DNA from: Paenibacillus melissococcoides
Lineage (GTDB): Bacteria > Bacillota > Bacilli > Paenibacillales > Paenibacillaceae
DNA length: 64,000 bases
Direction: 5' to 3'
Assembly (NCBI GenBank): GCA_944800085.1
Contig: CALYLO010000006.1
Span: 124,001-188,000, forward strand
The notes below the pieces were generated by a model. That model was not told where the DNA came from, did not search any database, and worked only from the letters and a program-made list of their open reading frames with translations. The position numbers and the translations under genes are program-made. Positions 17,149-26,800 of this stretch are shown in pieces (the stretch's first letter is position 1; each line of letters opens with the position of its first letter).

Positions 17149-18159
17149 CTATTCTCCGTCTCCGCTCAGGCGGACGATGGCGCGGCCGGAAATGCCGCCT
17201 TCTCTCATCGTTCGCGTATATGCCGGCACGTCCTCCAGCCGGAGCTCCCGCACCCAGCCATCGAAGCGGACGGCATCGCGCCAATCGGAGGCCATGCGGC
17301 TCCACAGCTTCAACCGCAGATCATGCGGCGCATAGACGGAGTCGATGCCGTAGAGCGTGATGCCGCGCAGGATGAAGGGGAATACGCTGGCGGGCCAATC
17401 TCCGCCCGCCGTCATGCCCGTGGCGGCCACGGCGCCGCCATATTTCGTGGAAGCGACTGCGGCGGCCAGAATGCCGCCTCCGCAGACGTCCACGACGCCA
17501 GCCCAGCGCTGTTTGTCCAGCGCGCGCGGGCGTTCCGGCCGCCAATCGTCGCGGGATACGACGCTGGCGGCGCCCAGGCGCCGGAGCGCATCGCCTAGCT
17601 CCGGCTTGCCGCTGGCTGCGACGACCTCGCAGCCAAGCTGCGCCAGCATGGCGATCGCCAGCGAGCCGACGCCGCCGCTGGCGCCGGTGACGAGCACCGG
17701 CCCGTCGCCGGGGCGCAAGCCGTGCCGCTCCAGGCGCTCGACGGCCATCGCCGCCGTCAGGCCGGCCGTGCCGAAAGCCATTGCATCGCGCAGGCTTAGC
17801 CCTTCCGGCACCGGCACGATCCAATCGCCGGGAACGCGGGCATATTCGCTCAGTCCGCCGAAATGCGACACGCCAAGCTCATATCCGGTGACGAGAACGC
17901 GTTGTCCCGGCGTGAAGCGCGGATCGTCGCTCGCGGCGACGATGCCGGACAGGTCGATGCCCGGCACGAACGGGTAGGTCTTGACGATATGCCCGTCGGC
18001 CGAGCAGGCGAGGGCATCCTTGAAGTTGACGCCCGAATAGGCGACGCGTATCGTCACGCTTCCTTCCGGCAGATCGGCAAGCGTTTGTTCCCGCACGGCG
18101 GCGTGGACCTCCCCGTCTGCGGTCTTGTCGACGACCAGGGCAGAGAATTGTTCTTTCAT
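17149..18159 (-). CDS. YhdH/YhfP-family quinone oxidoreductase (MDR superfamily)
   Basis: A zinc-free medium-chain dehydrogenase/reductase of 336 residues, cytosolic, using NADPH to reduce quinones or acryloyl-CoA-like enones. The N-terminal half has the family block VAYSGVNFKDALA and the GIDLSGIV segment. The Rossmann domain has VTGASGGVGSLAIAM for the cofactor. The ATG at 18159 has AAGGAGGA eight bases upstream; the ATG at 18177 lies upstream of that site. It is separated from the M42 peptidase gene by a hairpin. The physiological substrate is not known for most members. Confidence 0.9.
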   Translation of the reverse strand: MKEQFSALVVDKTADGEVHAAVREQTLADLPEGSVTIRVAYSGVNFKDALACSADGHIVKTYPFVPGIDLSGIVAASDDPRFTPGQRVLVTGYELGVSHFGGLSEYARVPGDWIVPVPEGLSLRDAMAFGTAGLTAAMAVERLERHGLRPGDGPVLVTGASGGVGSLAIAMLAQLGCEVVAASGKPELGDALRRLGAASVVSRDDWRPERPRALDKQRWAGVVDVCGGGILAAAVASTKYGGAVAATGMTAGGDWPASVFPFILRGITLYGIDSVYAPHDLRLKLWSRMASDWRDAVRFDGWVRELRLEDVPAYTRTMREGGISGRAIVRLSGDGE

Positions 18160-18251
18160 GCCATATTCCTCCTTCATAGAGCTTTCTTATGTCCCATCTG
18201 CGCGCACTCCTGATAGTTGGGCAGCGCTTAAGCAGAAGGGACTTGCCGAAG

Positions 18252-18299
18252 AAGACAGGGGCGAGCGCCCGCCTGCCGGCAGCGCCCGTCCCCTGTCTT
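18252..18299 (-). terminator. Hairpin after the M42 peptidase gene
   Basis: AAGACAGGGG pairs with CCCCTGTCTT, with further GC pairing inside. It starts 4 bases past the stop codon on the minus strand and is followed by CTTCGG rather than a U-run. Confidence 0.55.
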
Positions 18300-18303
18300 G
18301 GCA

Positions 18304-19383
18304 TTATGCTTCGGTAATATACGCCGCGGCGAGCCGGGCCGTGTTCAGCACGGCCTTCAAATGGGTGCGCTCCATCGCATGGGACGCATGCACGCCCGGA
18401 CCGATGAGCGCGGCGCGAATATTGTTGCCGCCGCGCAGCGCCGCGGATGCGTCCGAACCGTAGTGCGGATAGACGTCAACGGCGTAGTCGATGCCTTCCC
18501 GTTCAGCCAATGCAATCAGCCGGCTCGTCATCATGTAATCGTAAGGGCCGGACGAATCTTTGGCGCAGATCGAGACGTCGGTTTCCTTGCAGGCGAGATC
18601 ATCGCCGATGCAACCCATGTCGACGGCGATCATTTCGGTTATTTCCTGGGGAATATACGAAGCGCCATGGCCGATTTCTTCATAATTTGTAATAAAGATG
18701 ACGGTATCGTGAAGTGGCTGCCAGCCTGTGCGCTTCATGCTCTCCAGCATGCCGAACAGGGCGGAGACGCTCGCTTTGTCATCCAGATGACGGGATTTGA
18801 TATAGCCGTTCGGTAGCCGCACCGGGCGGGCGTCGAACGATACGTAATCCCCGGTGCGGATGCCGAGCTGCTCCGTATCCTGCTTCGAATGCACCGGCTC
18901 GTCGATGCGCACGATCATGTTCGCTTCCTCGCGGCGGTAGTCGCGGGCATCGGAATATACGTGCACAGACGGATGATTGCTCATAATCGTGCCTGTATAA
19001 ACTTTGCCGCTGCGGGTGTGAATTTGGCAGTATTCATTCTCCATCGATTGCATCATGAATCCGCCTACGGAAGTGAGACGGAGCGTACCGTCGCTATGAA
19101 TCGATCGGACCATGGCGCCCAGCGTATCGACGTGGGCGGACAAACCGATGACCTTGCCGCTGTCACGGTTCGTTCCCGGAACGCGAATGACGCCGCAGCC
19201 TTTGCGAGTCAACTCGAAGGAGTAACCCAGCTGCGTGGCTTCGACCTCAATCCGCTTCATGACATGATGGGTGTAGCCCGTCGGAGACGGGGTGTTCAGC
19301 AATTCCATGAGCACGGAGGCGACATAGTTCTCGTCAATGTCAGCGCGCAGCGGCTGGGATGACAGGGAGTGTGATTGATTCAT
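18304..19383 (-). CDS. M42-family metallo-aminopeptidase
   Basis: Cytosolic di-zinc aminopeptidase or glutamyl/deblocking peptidase of the M42 family (YsdC/FrvX type), 359 residues. Metal and catalytic residues are visible in order: LSAHVDTLG (His, Asp), SRHLDDKAS (bridging Asp), NYEEIGHGAS (catalytic Glu and metal Glu), VDMGCIG (Asp) and the final His of GPGVHASHAMERTH. The ATG is preceded by GAGGAGG at nine bases. It is downstream of the LapA-like gene on the same strand, with only a small hairpin between them, and may share its promoter. The substrate range is not predictable. Confidence 0.93.
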   Translation of the reverse strand: MNQSHSLSSQPLRADIDENYVASVLMELLNTPSPTGYTHHVMKRIEVEATQLGYSFELTRKGCGVIRVPGTNRDSGKVIGLSAHVDTLGAMVRSIHSDGTLRLTSVGGFMMQSMENEYCQIHTRSGKVYTGTIMSNHPSVHVYSDARDYRREEANMIVRIDEPVHSKQDTEQLGIRTGDYVSFDARPVRLPNGYIKSRHLDDKASVSALFGMLESMKRTGWQPLHDTVIFITNYEEIGHGASYIPQEITEMIAVDMGCIGDDLACKETDVSICAKDSSGPYDYMMTSRLIALAEREGIDYAVDVYPHYGSDASAALRGGNNIRAALIGPGVHASHAMERTHLKAVLNTARLAAAYITEA

Positions 19384-19422
19384 CGTACGAATTCCTCCTC
19401 GATATAAGAAAATAAGCCGGAA

Positions 19423-19443
19423 CGGCTTGCCGAAGGCAAGCCG
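19423..19443 (-). terminator. Hairpin between lapA-like and M42 peptidase genes
   Basis: CGGCTTGCC-GAA-GGCAAGCCG lies directly after the LapA-like stop on the minus strand. It is followed by a short U-rich stretch (TTATTTTCTT), so it may attenuate rather than end transcription. Confidence 0.55.
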
Positions 19444-19791
19444 CTATGCCAAGTCCTCCTGATTTCGCTTCTCGGACGTAAATCCTTGAACCTCTTCGTT
19501 GGCCGGAGGAAGGGGCATTTCCGCTTCCGCTGCGATCCCCTCCGGCGACAGTTGGGCAAGCTGCTGCTCCAACTGTTGAATTTTTTTCTGCGATCGGTAC
19601 TGTAAATAGATGCTGTAAGAGCCGACAATGATGGCGCCCAGCAGCGTGCAGCCGAGAATCAATAAGATGAGCGGCACTTCGAAGGTGCCGAACAACAGAT
19701 TGACTTGTACCGGATTCACGTTGATTACGGCAAAGATGGCGGTAATCAATGCGAAGATAAGCCCTGCTATCAAGGACCATTGAATGCGCAT
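19444..19791 (-). CDS. LapA-domain (DUF1049) membrane protein
   Basis: A 115-residue membrane protein of the lipopolysaccharide-assembly-protein-A domain family, which is common in Firmicutes without LPS. Two membrane segments at about residues 5-25 and 40-62 flank the family block INVNPVQVNLLFG. A coiled stretch (SQKKIQQLEQQLAQL) and an acidic tail follow in the cytoplasm. AGGAGG precedes the ATG. The Gram-positive function is unknown; the neighbouring M42 peptidase may be co-transcribed. Confidence 0.88.
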   Translation of the reverse strand: MRIQWSLIAGLIFALITAIFAVINVNPVQVNLLFGTFEVPLILLILGCTLLGAIIVGSYSIYLQYRSQKKIQQLEQQLAQLSPEGIAAEAEMPLPPANEEVQGFTSEKRNQEDLA

Positions 19792-19996
19792 CAGGCATCC
19801 TCCTCATGGTTTCTATGTATCTATCCTCCAGTATAATATTCGACTCCTTCCGTCACAAGGTGATTTCTCACTTGCTCCCTGCTCATGGGAGACGGACGGG
19901 CTGGATTCGCAGTAGCGGCCTCGCCGGCAGTCCATCGAGCCGCCAAGCGAAAAAGGAAATGGCGGATTCGCCTCAGGAATCCGCCATCCATTCTGT

Positions 19997-21793
19997 TTAT
20001 TTTTCCGCAGCCATCTTTTCCATTTCTTCAATCAGCGATTCCAGCAGGCTCATGCCTTCCTCAATCGGCGTCGGCGCGGACATGTCGACGCCGGCCTTTT
20101 GGAGAATGTTGATTGAATAATCGCTTCCGCCGCTCTTCAGGAAGCCGAGGTAGCGGTCAACCGCCGGCTGCCCTTCATCGAGAATCTGCTTCGCGAAGCT
20201 TTGCGCCGCCGAGAAGCCGGTCGCGTATTTGTATACGTAGAAGCTCGTATAGAAATGCGGAATGCGCGCCCATTCCATCTCGATATCTTGATCGACAACC
20301 ATGTCGTCGCCATAATATTTTTTGTTCAGATCATAGTAGATTTCGCACAGGAGCTGCGGCGTCAGCGCCTCGCCCTTCTCGGCGTGCTCGTGGATAAGCA
20401 ATTCGAACTCGGCGAACATCGTCTGGCGGAACACCGTCGTACGGAATTGATCGATATAGTAGGCGAGCAGATACATTTTTTCTTTCTTGTCGTTCGTCTT
20501 CTTCAGCATGTAATCCATCAGCAGCGCCTCGTTCAGCGTCGATGCCACTTCCGCGAGGAAGATCGTGTACTGCGCGTCGCGGTATGGCAGATTGTTGTCC
20601 GAGTAATACGAGTGAAGCGCATGGCCCATCTCATGGGTGAGCGTGAACATGCTGTTCAGGTTGTCTTTATGATTCAGAAGAACGTACGGGTGGGTGCCGT
20701 AAGCGCCCCAACTGTAAGCCCCGGTCCGCTTGCCCTCGTTCTCGTACACGTCGATCCAGCCGTTGTCGAAGCCTTCCTGGAGCGCTCCCAGGTAATTCTC
20801 GCCGAGCGGCTTCAGGCTCTCCTTGACAATCTTTTTCGCTTCCTCGAACGTAATGTCCATATCGAACTCTTCGACGACCGGCGCGAACAAATCGTACATA
20901 TGAAGCTCGTCGACCTGAAGCAGCTGCTTGCGAAGCTTCATGTAGCGATGCATGAGCGGCAAATGCTTGTGAATCGTATGAATCAGATTGGTGTAAACCT
21001 CTTTCGGAATATTGTCGCCGAACAAGTACATTTCCAGGGCGGACGGATACTTGCGCGCCCGGGCGTAGAACAGATTCTTGGTTACGTTGGCGCTCAGCGT
21101 CGCCGCAATCGTGTTGCGCTGCTTGCGGTATGTAGAGTGGACGCCTTCGAAGGCAGCCCGGCGCACATTGCGGTTGCGGCTCTCCAGGAATTGGATGTAG
21201 CGGCCATGCGTCAATTCCACTTCCTCGCCCTTTTCATTTTTGATTTTCGGGAACTTCATGTCCGCATTGTTCAGCATGCTGTAGATCGTCTCCGGCGCCT
21301 TCGACAGATTGCCGACCTGCGCGAGCAGGGCTTCTTCGCCTTTGCTCAGCACATGGGCCTTCTGGCGCTTCATCTCGACGAGCGTGAAGCGGTAGGCGGA
21401 CAGGGAAGGATCGGCAATCAAGCGATCCAGTTCCTCGTCGGACAAGGACAGAACCTCCGGCGTAATGAAGGACAGCGCTTCGCCGACTTTGACGGACAGG
21501 TGCTTCGATTTCTCGGACAGCGCCTGATAGGCCGGATCGGCGGTATCCTCGTGATGGCTCATATTGGCGTACACATATAAACGTTCCGTATGTAGGGAAA
21601 TATCGTCTTCCAGCTCAAAGCATGCCTTGAGCGCGGCGGCCTCATTCAGCTTGCCGTGGTATTGCTTCATTTTGTCGACCAATTGAAGCACGAGTTCATA
21701 TTCCTTATCCCATTCAGCCCGGGAGCCGAACAGGTCCTGCAGCTTCCAGCGGTATTCCTGCGGAACTTCCGAGCGTTTCATCAATTGCTGCAT
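19997..21793 (-). CDS. pepF: Oligoendopeptidase F
   Basis: M3-family zinc metallopeptidase of 598 residues that cuts peptides of about 7-17 residues in the cytoplasm. The catalytic motif THEMGHALHSYYS (HExxH) lies near residue 385, with the downstream zinc Glu in the SEV/ASTLNEALL region. The start at 21793 (MQQLMKRSEVPQEY) has AAGAGGAGG seven bases upstream and agrees with the family. The frame stays open for 54 more codons to an ATG at 21955, and that extension reads like a signal peptide (see findings). It could serve peptide nutrition together with the Opp importer at 37-43 kb, but the genes are not linked. Confidence 0.94.
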   Translation of the reverse strand: MQQLMKRSEVPQEYRWKLQDLFGSRAEWDKEYELVLQLVDKMKQYHGKLNEAAALKACFELEDDISLHTERLYVYANMSHHEDTADPAYQALSEKSKHLSVKVGEALSFITPEVLSLSDEELDRLIADPSLSAYRFTLVEMKRQKAHVLSKGEEALLAQVGNLSKAPETIYSMLNNADMKFPKIKNEKGEEVELTHGRYIQFLESRNRNVRRAAFEGVHSTYRKQRNTIAATLSANVTKNLFYARARKYPSALEMYLFGDNIPKEVYTNLIHTIHKHLPLMHRYMKLRKQLLQVDELHMYDLFAPVVEEFDMDITFEEAKKIVKESLKPLGENYLGALQEGFDNGWIDVYENEGKRTGAYSWGAYGTHPYVLLNHKDNLNSMFTLTHEMGHALHSYYSDNNLPYRDAQYTIFLAEVASTLNEALLMDYMLKKTNDKKEKMYLLAYYIDQFRTTVFRQTMFAEFELLIHEHAEKGEALTPQLLCEIYYDLNKKYYGDDMVVDQDIEMEWARIPHFYTSFYVYKYATGFSAAQSFAKQILDEGQPAVDRYLGFLKSGGSDYSINILQKAGVDMSAPTPIEEGMSLLESLIEEMEKMAAEK

Positions 21794-22094
21794 ATGTATC
21801 CTCCTCTTAAATGGTTGTTGCGTTGTGGACGGATTCGATGAGTTCGCGGCTGAACGGGCCACCGTCTCCTGACGGGAAACGGCGGAAGCCGGAACCAACG
21901 TCGAACCCAAAACTGAGATGACGGTGAGCATTATAAGGATGCGTTGCCGATTCATCCGAACCCCCCTGATTTATTCCGGATTCATACCTGTCGTTATTGT
22001 TCATATTGTCAACGTAACGTGACTTGATGAACATACTTCCATAGTATGGCCGTCAAGGGGAGAGTCTAACACGTTCTTCTGGATGCCGCTGGAT

Positions 22095-22274
22095 CTATGC
22101 GCCGGCGGTCCAGAGGGAATACACAATCAGGAAAAAGGCAAAAACGAGGAACAGGAGCGCCGCGATAGCCATCGGGCGGCGAAGGGCAGGCGGCACGCTA
22201 TCCTTTTTCCATACAAGTATCGCTCCGAGCGAGAATGCCAAAATAATGAAAATAATATTGGTTGACGAATTCAT
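22095..22274 (-). CDS. Small membrane protein of unknown function (59 aa)
   Basis: A short open frame on the minus strand, starting MNSSTNIIFIILAFSLGAIL and ending VYSLWTAGA. It has two hydrophobic helices (about residues 6-22 and 36-55) with a positively charged loop KKDSVPPALRRP between them. AAGGCAGG stands 6-7 bases before the ATG. Codon use is like its neighbours. I cannot name a family, but the two-helix hairpin layout, site and codon use support a real gene. It lies between pepF and a 77-residue hypothetical gene on the same strand. Confidence 0.65.
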   Translation of the reverse strand: MNSSTNIIFIILAFSLGAILVWKKDSVPPALRRPMAIAALLFLVFAFFLIVYSLWTAGA

Positions 22275-22325
22275 AAGCGACCTGCCTTCATCGAACTGAT
22301 ATAATGCCGTGGAAGCGAAGCAAGC

Positions 22326-22559
22326 CTAGACTTGCTTGAACGCATCCATAATTCTCTGCCACTCTTCTTCCTTGCCTGCGAAATCTTCCTTCGGGAAGCG
22401 CTGCTCTGCCCACTGCATCAGTGACGGGCGGCTAAGGAAATTGTGGCACTCTTCTCCCCATTGATCGGAGATCTCGCGCAATACGATATGACGGCCCTGC
22501 ACTTCGACCGTCATCATGTTCCATTTGTCATGCTTGTAGATGACATGCTTCTTTATCAT
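22326..22559 (-). CDS. Conserved hypothetical protein (77 aa)
   Basis: A small soluble protein beginning MIKKHVIYKHDKWNMMTVEV, then IVLREISDQWGEECHNFLSR and a C-terminal acidic helix KEEEWQRIMDAFKQV. There is no signal peptide or membrane segment. The ATG at 22559 has GAGG ten bases upstream and is preferred over the upstream ATG at 22601. I do not recognise the family. Divergent from the cold-shock gene, whose promoter begins 130 bp away. Confidence 0.65.
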   Translation of the reverse strand: MIKKHVIYKHDKWNMMTVEVQGRHIVLREISDQWGEECHNFLSRPSLMQWAEQRFPKEDFAGKEEEWQRIMDAFKQV

Positions 22560-22688
22560 AATGAAAACCTCATTTCTGCGTTGCCGGGACAGGGCTTGCA
22601 TTCAGCGCCTGCCTTCTTGTCGCATCCTTGTAAGGATCATGATAACCCAGGCCGCGAACGAAAATCAAATTGAATTGGCAAAAAAAAG

Positions 22689-22717
22689 TTGCGTTCCACA
22701 TACACCTCCAGTATAAT
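22689..22717 (+). promoter_or_regulatory. Promoter of the cold-shock gene
   Basis: TTGCGT (22689-22694), a 17-bp spacer and TATAAT (22712-22717), about 45 bp before the start codon. Confidence 0.65.
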
Positions 22718-22763
22718 GACATTATTCACCTGTAAGGGTGGATTATGTGAGGAGGTTTTGACT

Positions 22764-22961
22764 TTGAAAGGTACTGTAAAATGGTTCAACGCAGAAAAAG
22801 GCTACGGATTCATTCAAGTGGAAAACGGTGACGATGTATTCGTGCACTACTCCGCAATCCAAGGCGATGGATTCAAAAGCTTGGATGAAGGCCAAGCGGT
22901 AGAATTCGAAATTTCCGAAGGAAACCGTGGTCCACAAGCTGCTAATGTCATTAAATTATAA
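22764..22961 (+). CDS. Cold-shock protein (CspA/CspB family)
   Basis: A 65-residue single-stranded nucleic acid-binding protein that acts as an RNA chaperone. RNP1 (KGYGFIQV) and RNP2 (VFVHYSAI) are both intact and the whole OB-fold is present. The TTG at 22764 has GGAGG eight bases upstream; an in-frame TTG two codons earlier is too close to the site. The sequence matches the usual family start GTVKWFNAEKGYGF. It is monocistronic with its own promoter and a terminator about 60 bp after the stop. Confidence 0.96.
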   Translation: MKGTVKWFNAEKGYGFIQVENGDDVFVHYSAIQGDGFKSLDEGQAVEFEISEGNRGPQAANVIKL

Positions 22962-23017
22962 TGAAATGCCCGCGACGGGCCCTTCATTTATAAATAGTGT
23001 ACAATAGCACGACCCAA

Positions 23018-23051
23018 CAGTCCTGACCTCTCCGGCCAGGGCTGTTTTTTT
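23018..23051 (+). terminator. Intrinsic terminator of the cold-shock gene
   Basis: CAGTCCTGAC pairs imperfectly with GCCAGGGCTG, followed by seven T residues. Confidence 0.8.
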
Positions 23052-23090
23052 GATCGTGTTGATGAGCAGGGATGGCTTCGCAACTCCTTA

Positions 23091-23640
23091 TGCCCGTTAT
23101 CCCTGCAGCTCATGAAGCCTTAGCAATGCGTTATGCCCGTTATCCCTGCAGATCATGAAGCCTTAGCAATGCGTTATGCCCGTTATCCCTGTCGCTCATG
23201 CAGCCTTCGCAATGCCTAACGCCCGGTATCCCCGTTGCTCATGAATCCTCCGCAATGTCTTACGCCGCTGTCCCCTTCGCTCATAATGCGGCTATGCACC
23301 TCCTTTTGCTCAATCTCCCCATCACTCATGATTCGGATGTAATTCTGAATCACAGGGATAGTCAGCATAAGCAGTGTTGATGTAAGGTCGCATGTTAAGC
23401 TCCTGAGTTACAGGGATATAAGTTTGAGCTCCTGAGTTAGTGGAATAACAAGCTTATATACCCGTGACCGTATAATCCTTCGGTGTCCTGCACGATGGGG
23501 ATAGCGCTTATAGGCGGCAGGAGAGCACGGTACTCACCGCGATTCCTGCGCGGCGGGGATACTGGTCATAAGGTGAAGAAGGAATAAGCTCATCAGGAAC
23601 CTTCATCCTTTGGGTTTTGCGCTATTTGAAAAAGAGCCTT
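23091..23640. repeat. Repeat locus 2: 43-bp tandem array and related dispersed units
   Basis: The unit TGCCCGTTATCCCTG...GCAATGCGTTA begins at 23091, 23134, 23177, 23220 and 23263, a strict 43-bp period with growing divergence. From about 23350 the same GGGATA motif appears on the opposite strand in looser copies: ACAGGGATAGTCAGCATAAG, ACAGGGATATAAG, GGGGATAGCGCTTATAG and GGGGATACTGGTCATAAG. A 30-base direct repeat GCTCCTGAGTTA... starts at 23399 and 23429. No gene is seen in this 870-bp gap between the cold-shock gene and lacZ. Confidence 0.85.
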
Positions 23641-23833
23641 CCCCTCAGCCATGCATGTGCAGCCGAACGGACGTAAGGCGTATTCTCAAAGCTCCGAGCC
23701 GGGGGCAGGGAGAAACAGGAGAAGGTTATTCATCGCCAAAGCACGGAGCGAGCCGATGAATACGGGCTGCGGCCCATGCCTCGGGGGAAGCAGAGGAACG
23801 GAGCTGCGAATCGCGGCACCGTTCCTGTCTCCA

Positions 23834-26800
23834 TTATTCCGTGGCCTGAAGGGAAGCGATCCGGCGGGCCAGCGCATCCGGCGTGATTGCGTCCCGGCTG
23901 AATGGAACGAGCGTGACCGTGAAGGCGATGTCGTCCACGCGGAGCTCATGCTGGGGCAGCGCTTTTGGTCCGCAGCTGTTGCTGCCAAGGCCGTGCTGGG
24001 CTCTGTCCAGATGGACGATAATATTTTCCCGCCGCGTCAGATCCGCCTGGTGCGGCGCCCGCTCCAGGTCTTCGATCGTGTAGCGATGGGCGCTGAAGTC
24101 GAACGTGCCGCCGCTTAGCGCCAGCAGGCCGAATCCCCGGCGGTTCGTCCAGGCGGCCCAGCGCGTGTCGGTCCGGTTGCCGTTCTCCTGCGGCTTCTCA
24201 TAGGCGGTCATCAGATCGCTTACGCTTGCTTCGTGCCAGCCATGGCCAGCTGCTTGCTTGCTGTCTGCGTAGCTCTCGCCCGGCCCGCGGCCGTACCAGG
24301 CGCAGCGATCGAAGGCGCCCGGAACCGACAGCTCATACCCGAAGCGCGGCATCACCTGTGGATGATTCCCCTCCGGCGTGCTGTGAACGTGCAAGGTGAC
24401 GGTTCCGTCCTGCCGGATCGTCCATTCATGCCGGCAGCGGAGTCCCCAGGACAAGGCCGGCGCGCCAAGGCGAGTGCGGCGGATAATGCGAACGACCCCG
24501 TCGCTGGCGCGGGATGCGTCGAGCTGCACCTCGTCCACCCGTTCTTCCATCTGATGGAGACCGAAGGAGCGCCACTCCCTCACGTTGTACATATCATTGT
24601 CAATGACGGCGCGCCACAATTGCAGCCGCGGGCCGGATGTCAGCAGATCCGCGCCTTCGGCCTGCCAGGCGAGAAGAGCGCCGCTGCGACGATCGATGCC
24701 GAAGCGGAAGCTGCGCCCGGTCAAGATATAGGCATCTTCCTCCTCCCGCACTTCTATTGGCGCTGCGGCATGTTCCGTACGGCCATGCTGACGGGCCGTC
24801 CCCGCGGGAGCCGAAGCCAGGAAGGCGGCCGGATCAAGCGGGAACTGAGCCCAGGCCAGCTCATGGCCGGCTTCCGCCCACGCCGTGCTGACTGGCGTAC
24901 GGAAGGACAGCTTTAGCCATACGTCTTGCCCGAGCAGGGAAGGGGCGAGCTCGCGCAGCGCCGGGCCGATGTCCCAGGTCCAGGCCGCCTTGCGGCGGGG
25001 AGCGACGTCCGGCGCGATGAAGCTGCCGCTGGCAGCGATGCGTCCGCCGGCCACGACAGTGTAGAAGCCTTGCAGCGCATTTAACGGCAGGAAGTCAAAA
25101 CGGTTCTCCACTTCGAATTGTCCGGAAGCGGCATCGATGGCGGTTACTTTTACGGGTTCAATCGCCTTCTTGTATTCGTGCAGCGCCGGCCATGGCTGGC
25201 GATCGCCGTCGATGAGTCCGTTCAGGCAGAAGTTGCCGTCGTGAATCCGCTCCCCGAACTCTCCGCCATAAGCCATCTCTTGCCGGCCGTCCTCTCTGAA
25301 CCGGCGGATGCCCTGATCGACCCAATCCCAGACAAAGGCCCCCTGCAGCTTCGGGTAACGGCAGAACAGCTCGACATAGTCCTCGAATGCGCCCGGACCG
25401 TTGCCCATCGCATGGGCGAATTCGCATAGGATGAACGGCCGCGGGTCGTCATTGCCGGCAATCTCTTCCACTTCCTGAACGGAAGTGTACATATGGGAAT
25501 GAATATCCATGCCCAGTTGATCGTCCCAGTCGCCCTCGTAATGGATCGGGCGGGTAGGGTCGCAGCTGCGCGCCCACTCCGCCATCGCGCCATGATTCGG
25601 ACCGCAGCCGGATTCATTGCCGAGCGACCACATGACGATGCTCGCGAAGTTTTTGTCCCGCATGACCATTCGCTCCATCCGATCGACATAAGCGGCGGTC
25701 CAGACCGGGTCCTTGCTGAGGCGGGACCAATCTCCGGCAGGCTGGAACCCGTGCGTCTCCAGGTCGGCCTCATCTATGACGTATAGCCCGTACTCATCGC
25801 ACAGCTCGTAGAAGCGGGGATCGTTCGGGTAATGAGATGTCCGCACCGCGTTCACGTTGAAGCGCTTCATCAGCTTGACATCTTCGATCATGGTGGCGAG
25901 CGGCACGGCCCGTCCAAGATCGGGATGGAATTCATGGCGGTTAACGCCTTTGAACATGACTGCCCGGCCGTTGACGCGCAGGTTGCCGTTCTCCAGCTTC
26001 ACTTCGCGGATGCCGACCCGGTGAGCGACGGTCTGCGTGACTTCGCCCCGGACATTCTTCAGCTCCAGCAGCAGATGGTATAAATGAGGCGTCTCGGCAC
26101 TCCACAGCTTCGGTTCCGTCACGTCGAGAGCCGTGCTTATCGATCGTGTCTCTCCAGCGGGCAGCATGCCGATGCCGATGTCCACCGTCTCCGCAGCCGG
26201 CCGCGAGGAGCGATCCAGCAGGGTGACGGACAGGGTACCGCCGGGCGCAGAGCTGCCCGCGTTGCGAAAGAGGGTCTCCACATCCACTCGGGCTTGTTTG
26301 CCGGAGTCGATTAGCGTTGTCCGCACGGTCATGTCCCACAGATGTATTTCCGGAAAGGCCAACAAGTAGACGTCCCGAAAAATACCGCTCAGCCACCACA
26401 TGTCCTGATCTTCGAGATAGGTGCCGTCGCTCCACTGATAGACCTGAACGGCGATCAGGTTCGCTCCGCTGCGGACATGATCGGTTATATCGAACTCGGA
26501 GGGCATGCGGCTTACTTGGCTGTAGCCGATAAGGACGCCATTCACCCAGACATGATAGGCGCTGTCCACCCCTTCGAAGCGGAGCACGATTCTCCGGCCG
26601 GTCCAAGACTCGTCGACCCAGAACGTGCGGCGGTATGAGCCGGTCGGATTCTCGTCGGGAACATGCGGCGGATCGACAGGGAACGGATACAGAATATTGG
26701 TATAGGCAGGGGCGCCGTACCCTTCCATTTGCCAATTCGACGGCACGGGAATGCGCTCCCACGCCGGGTCGTCATATTCTGGCTGCTCGAAGTTCTTCGG

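Noticed and set aside
23091..23330. CRISPR array
   Set aside because: Although the period is regular (43 bp), the whole unit is conserved with no variable spacers, and no cas genes are present.
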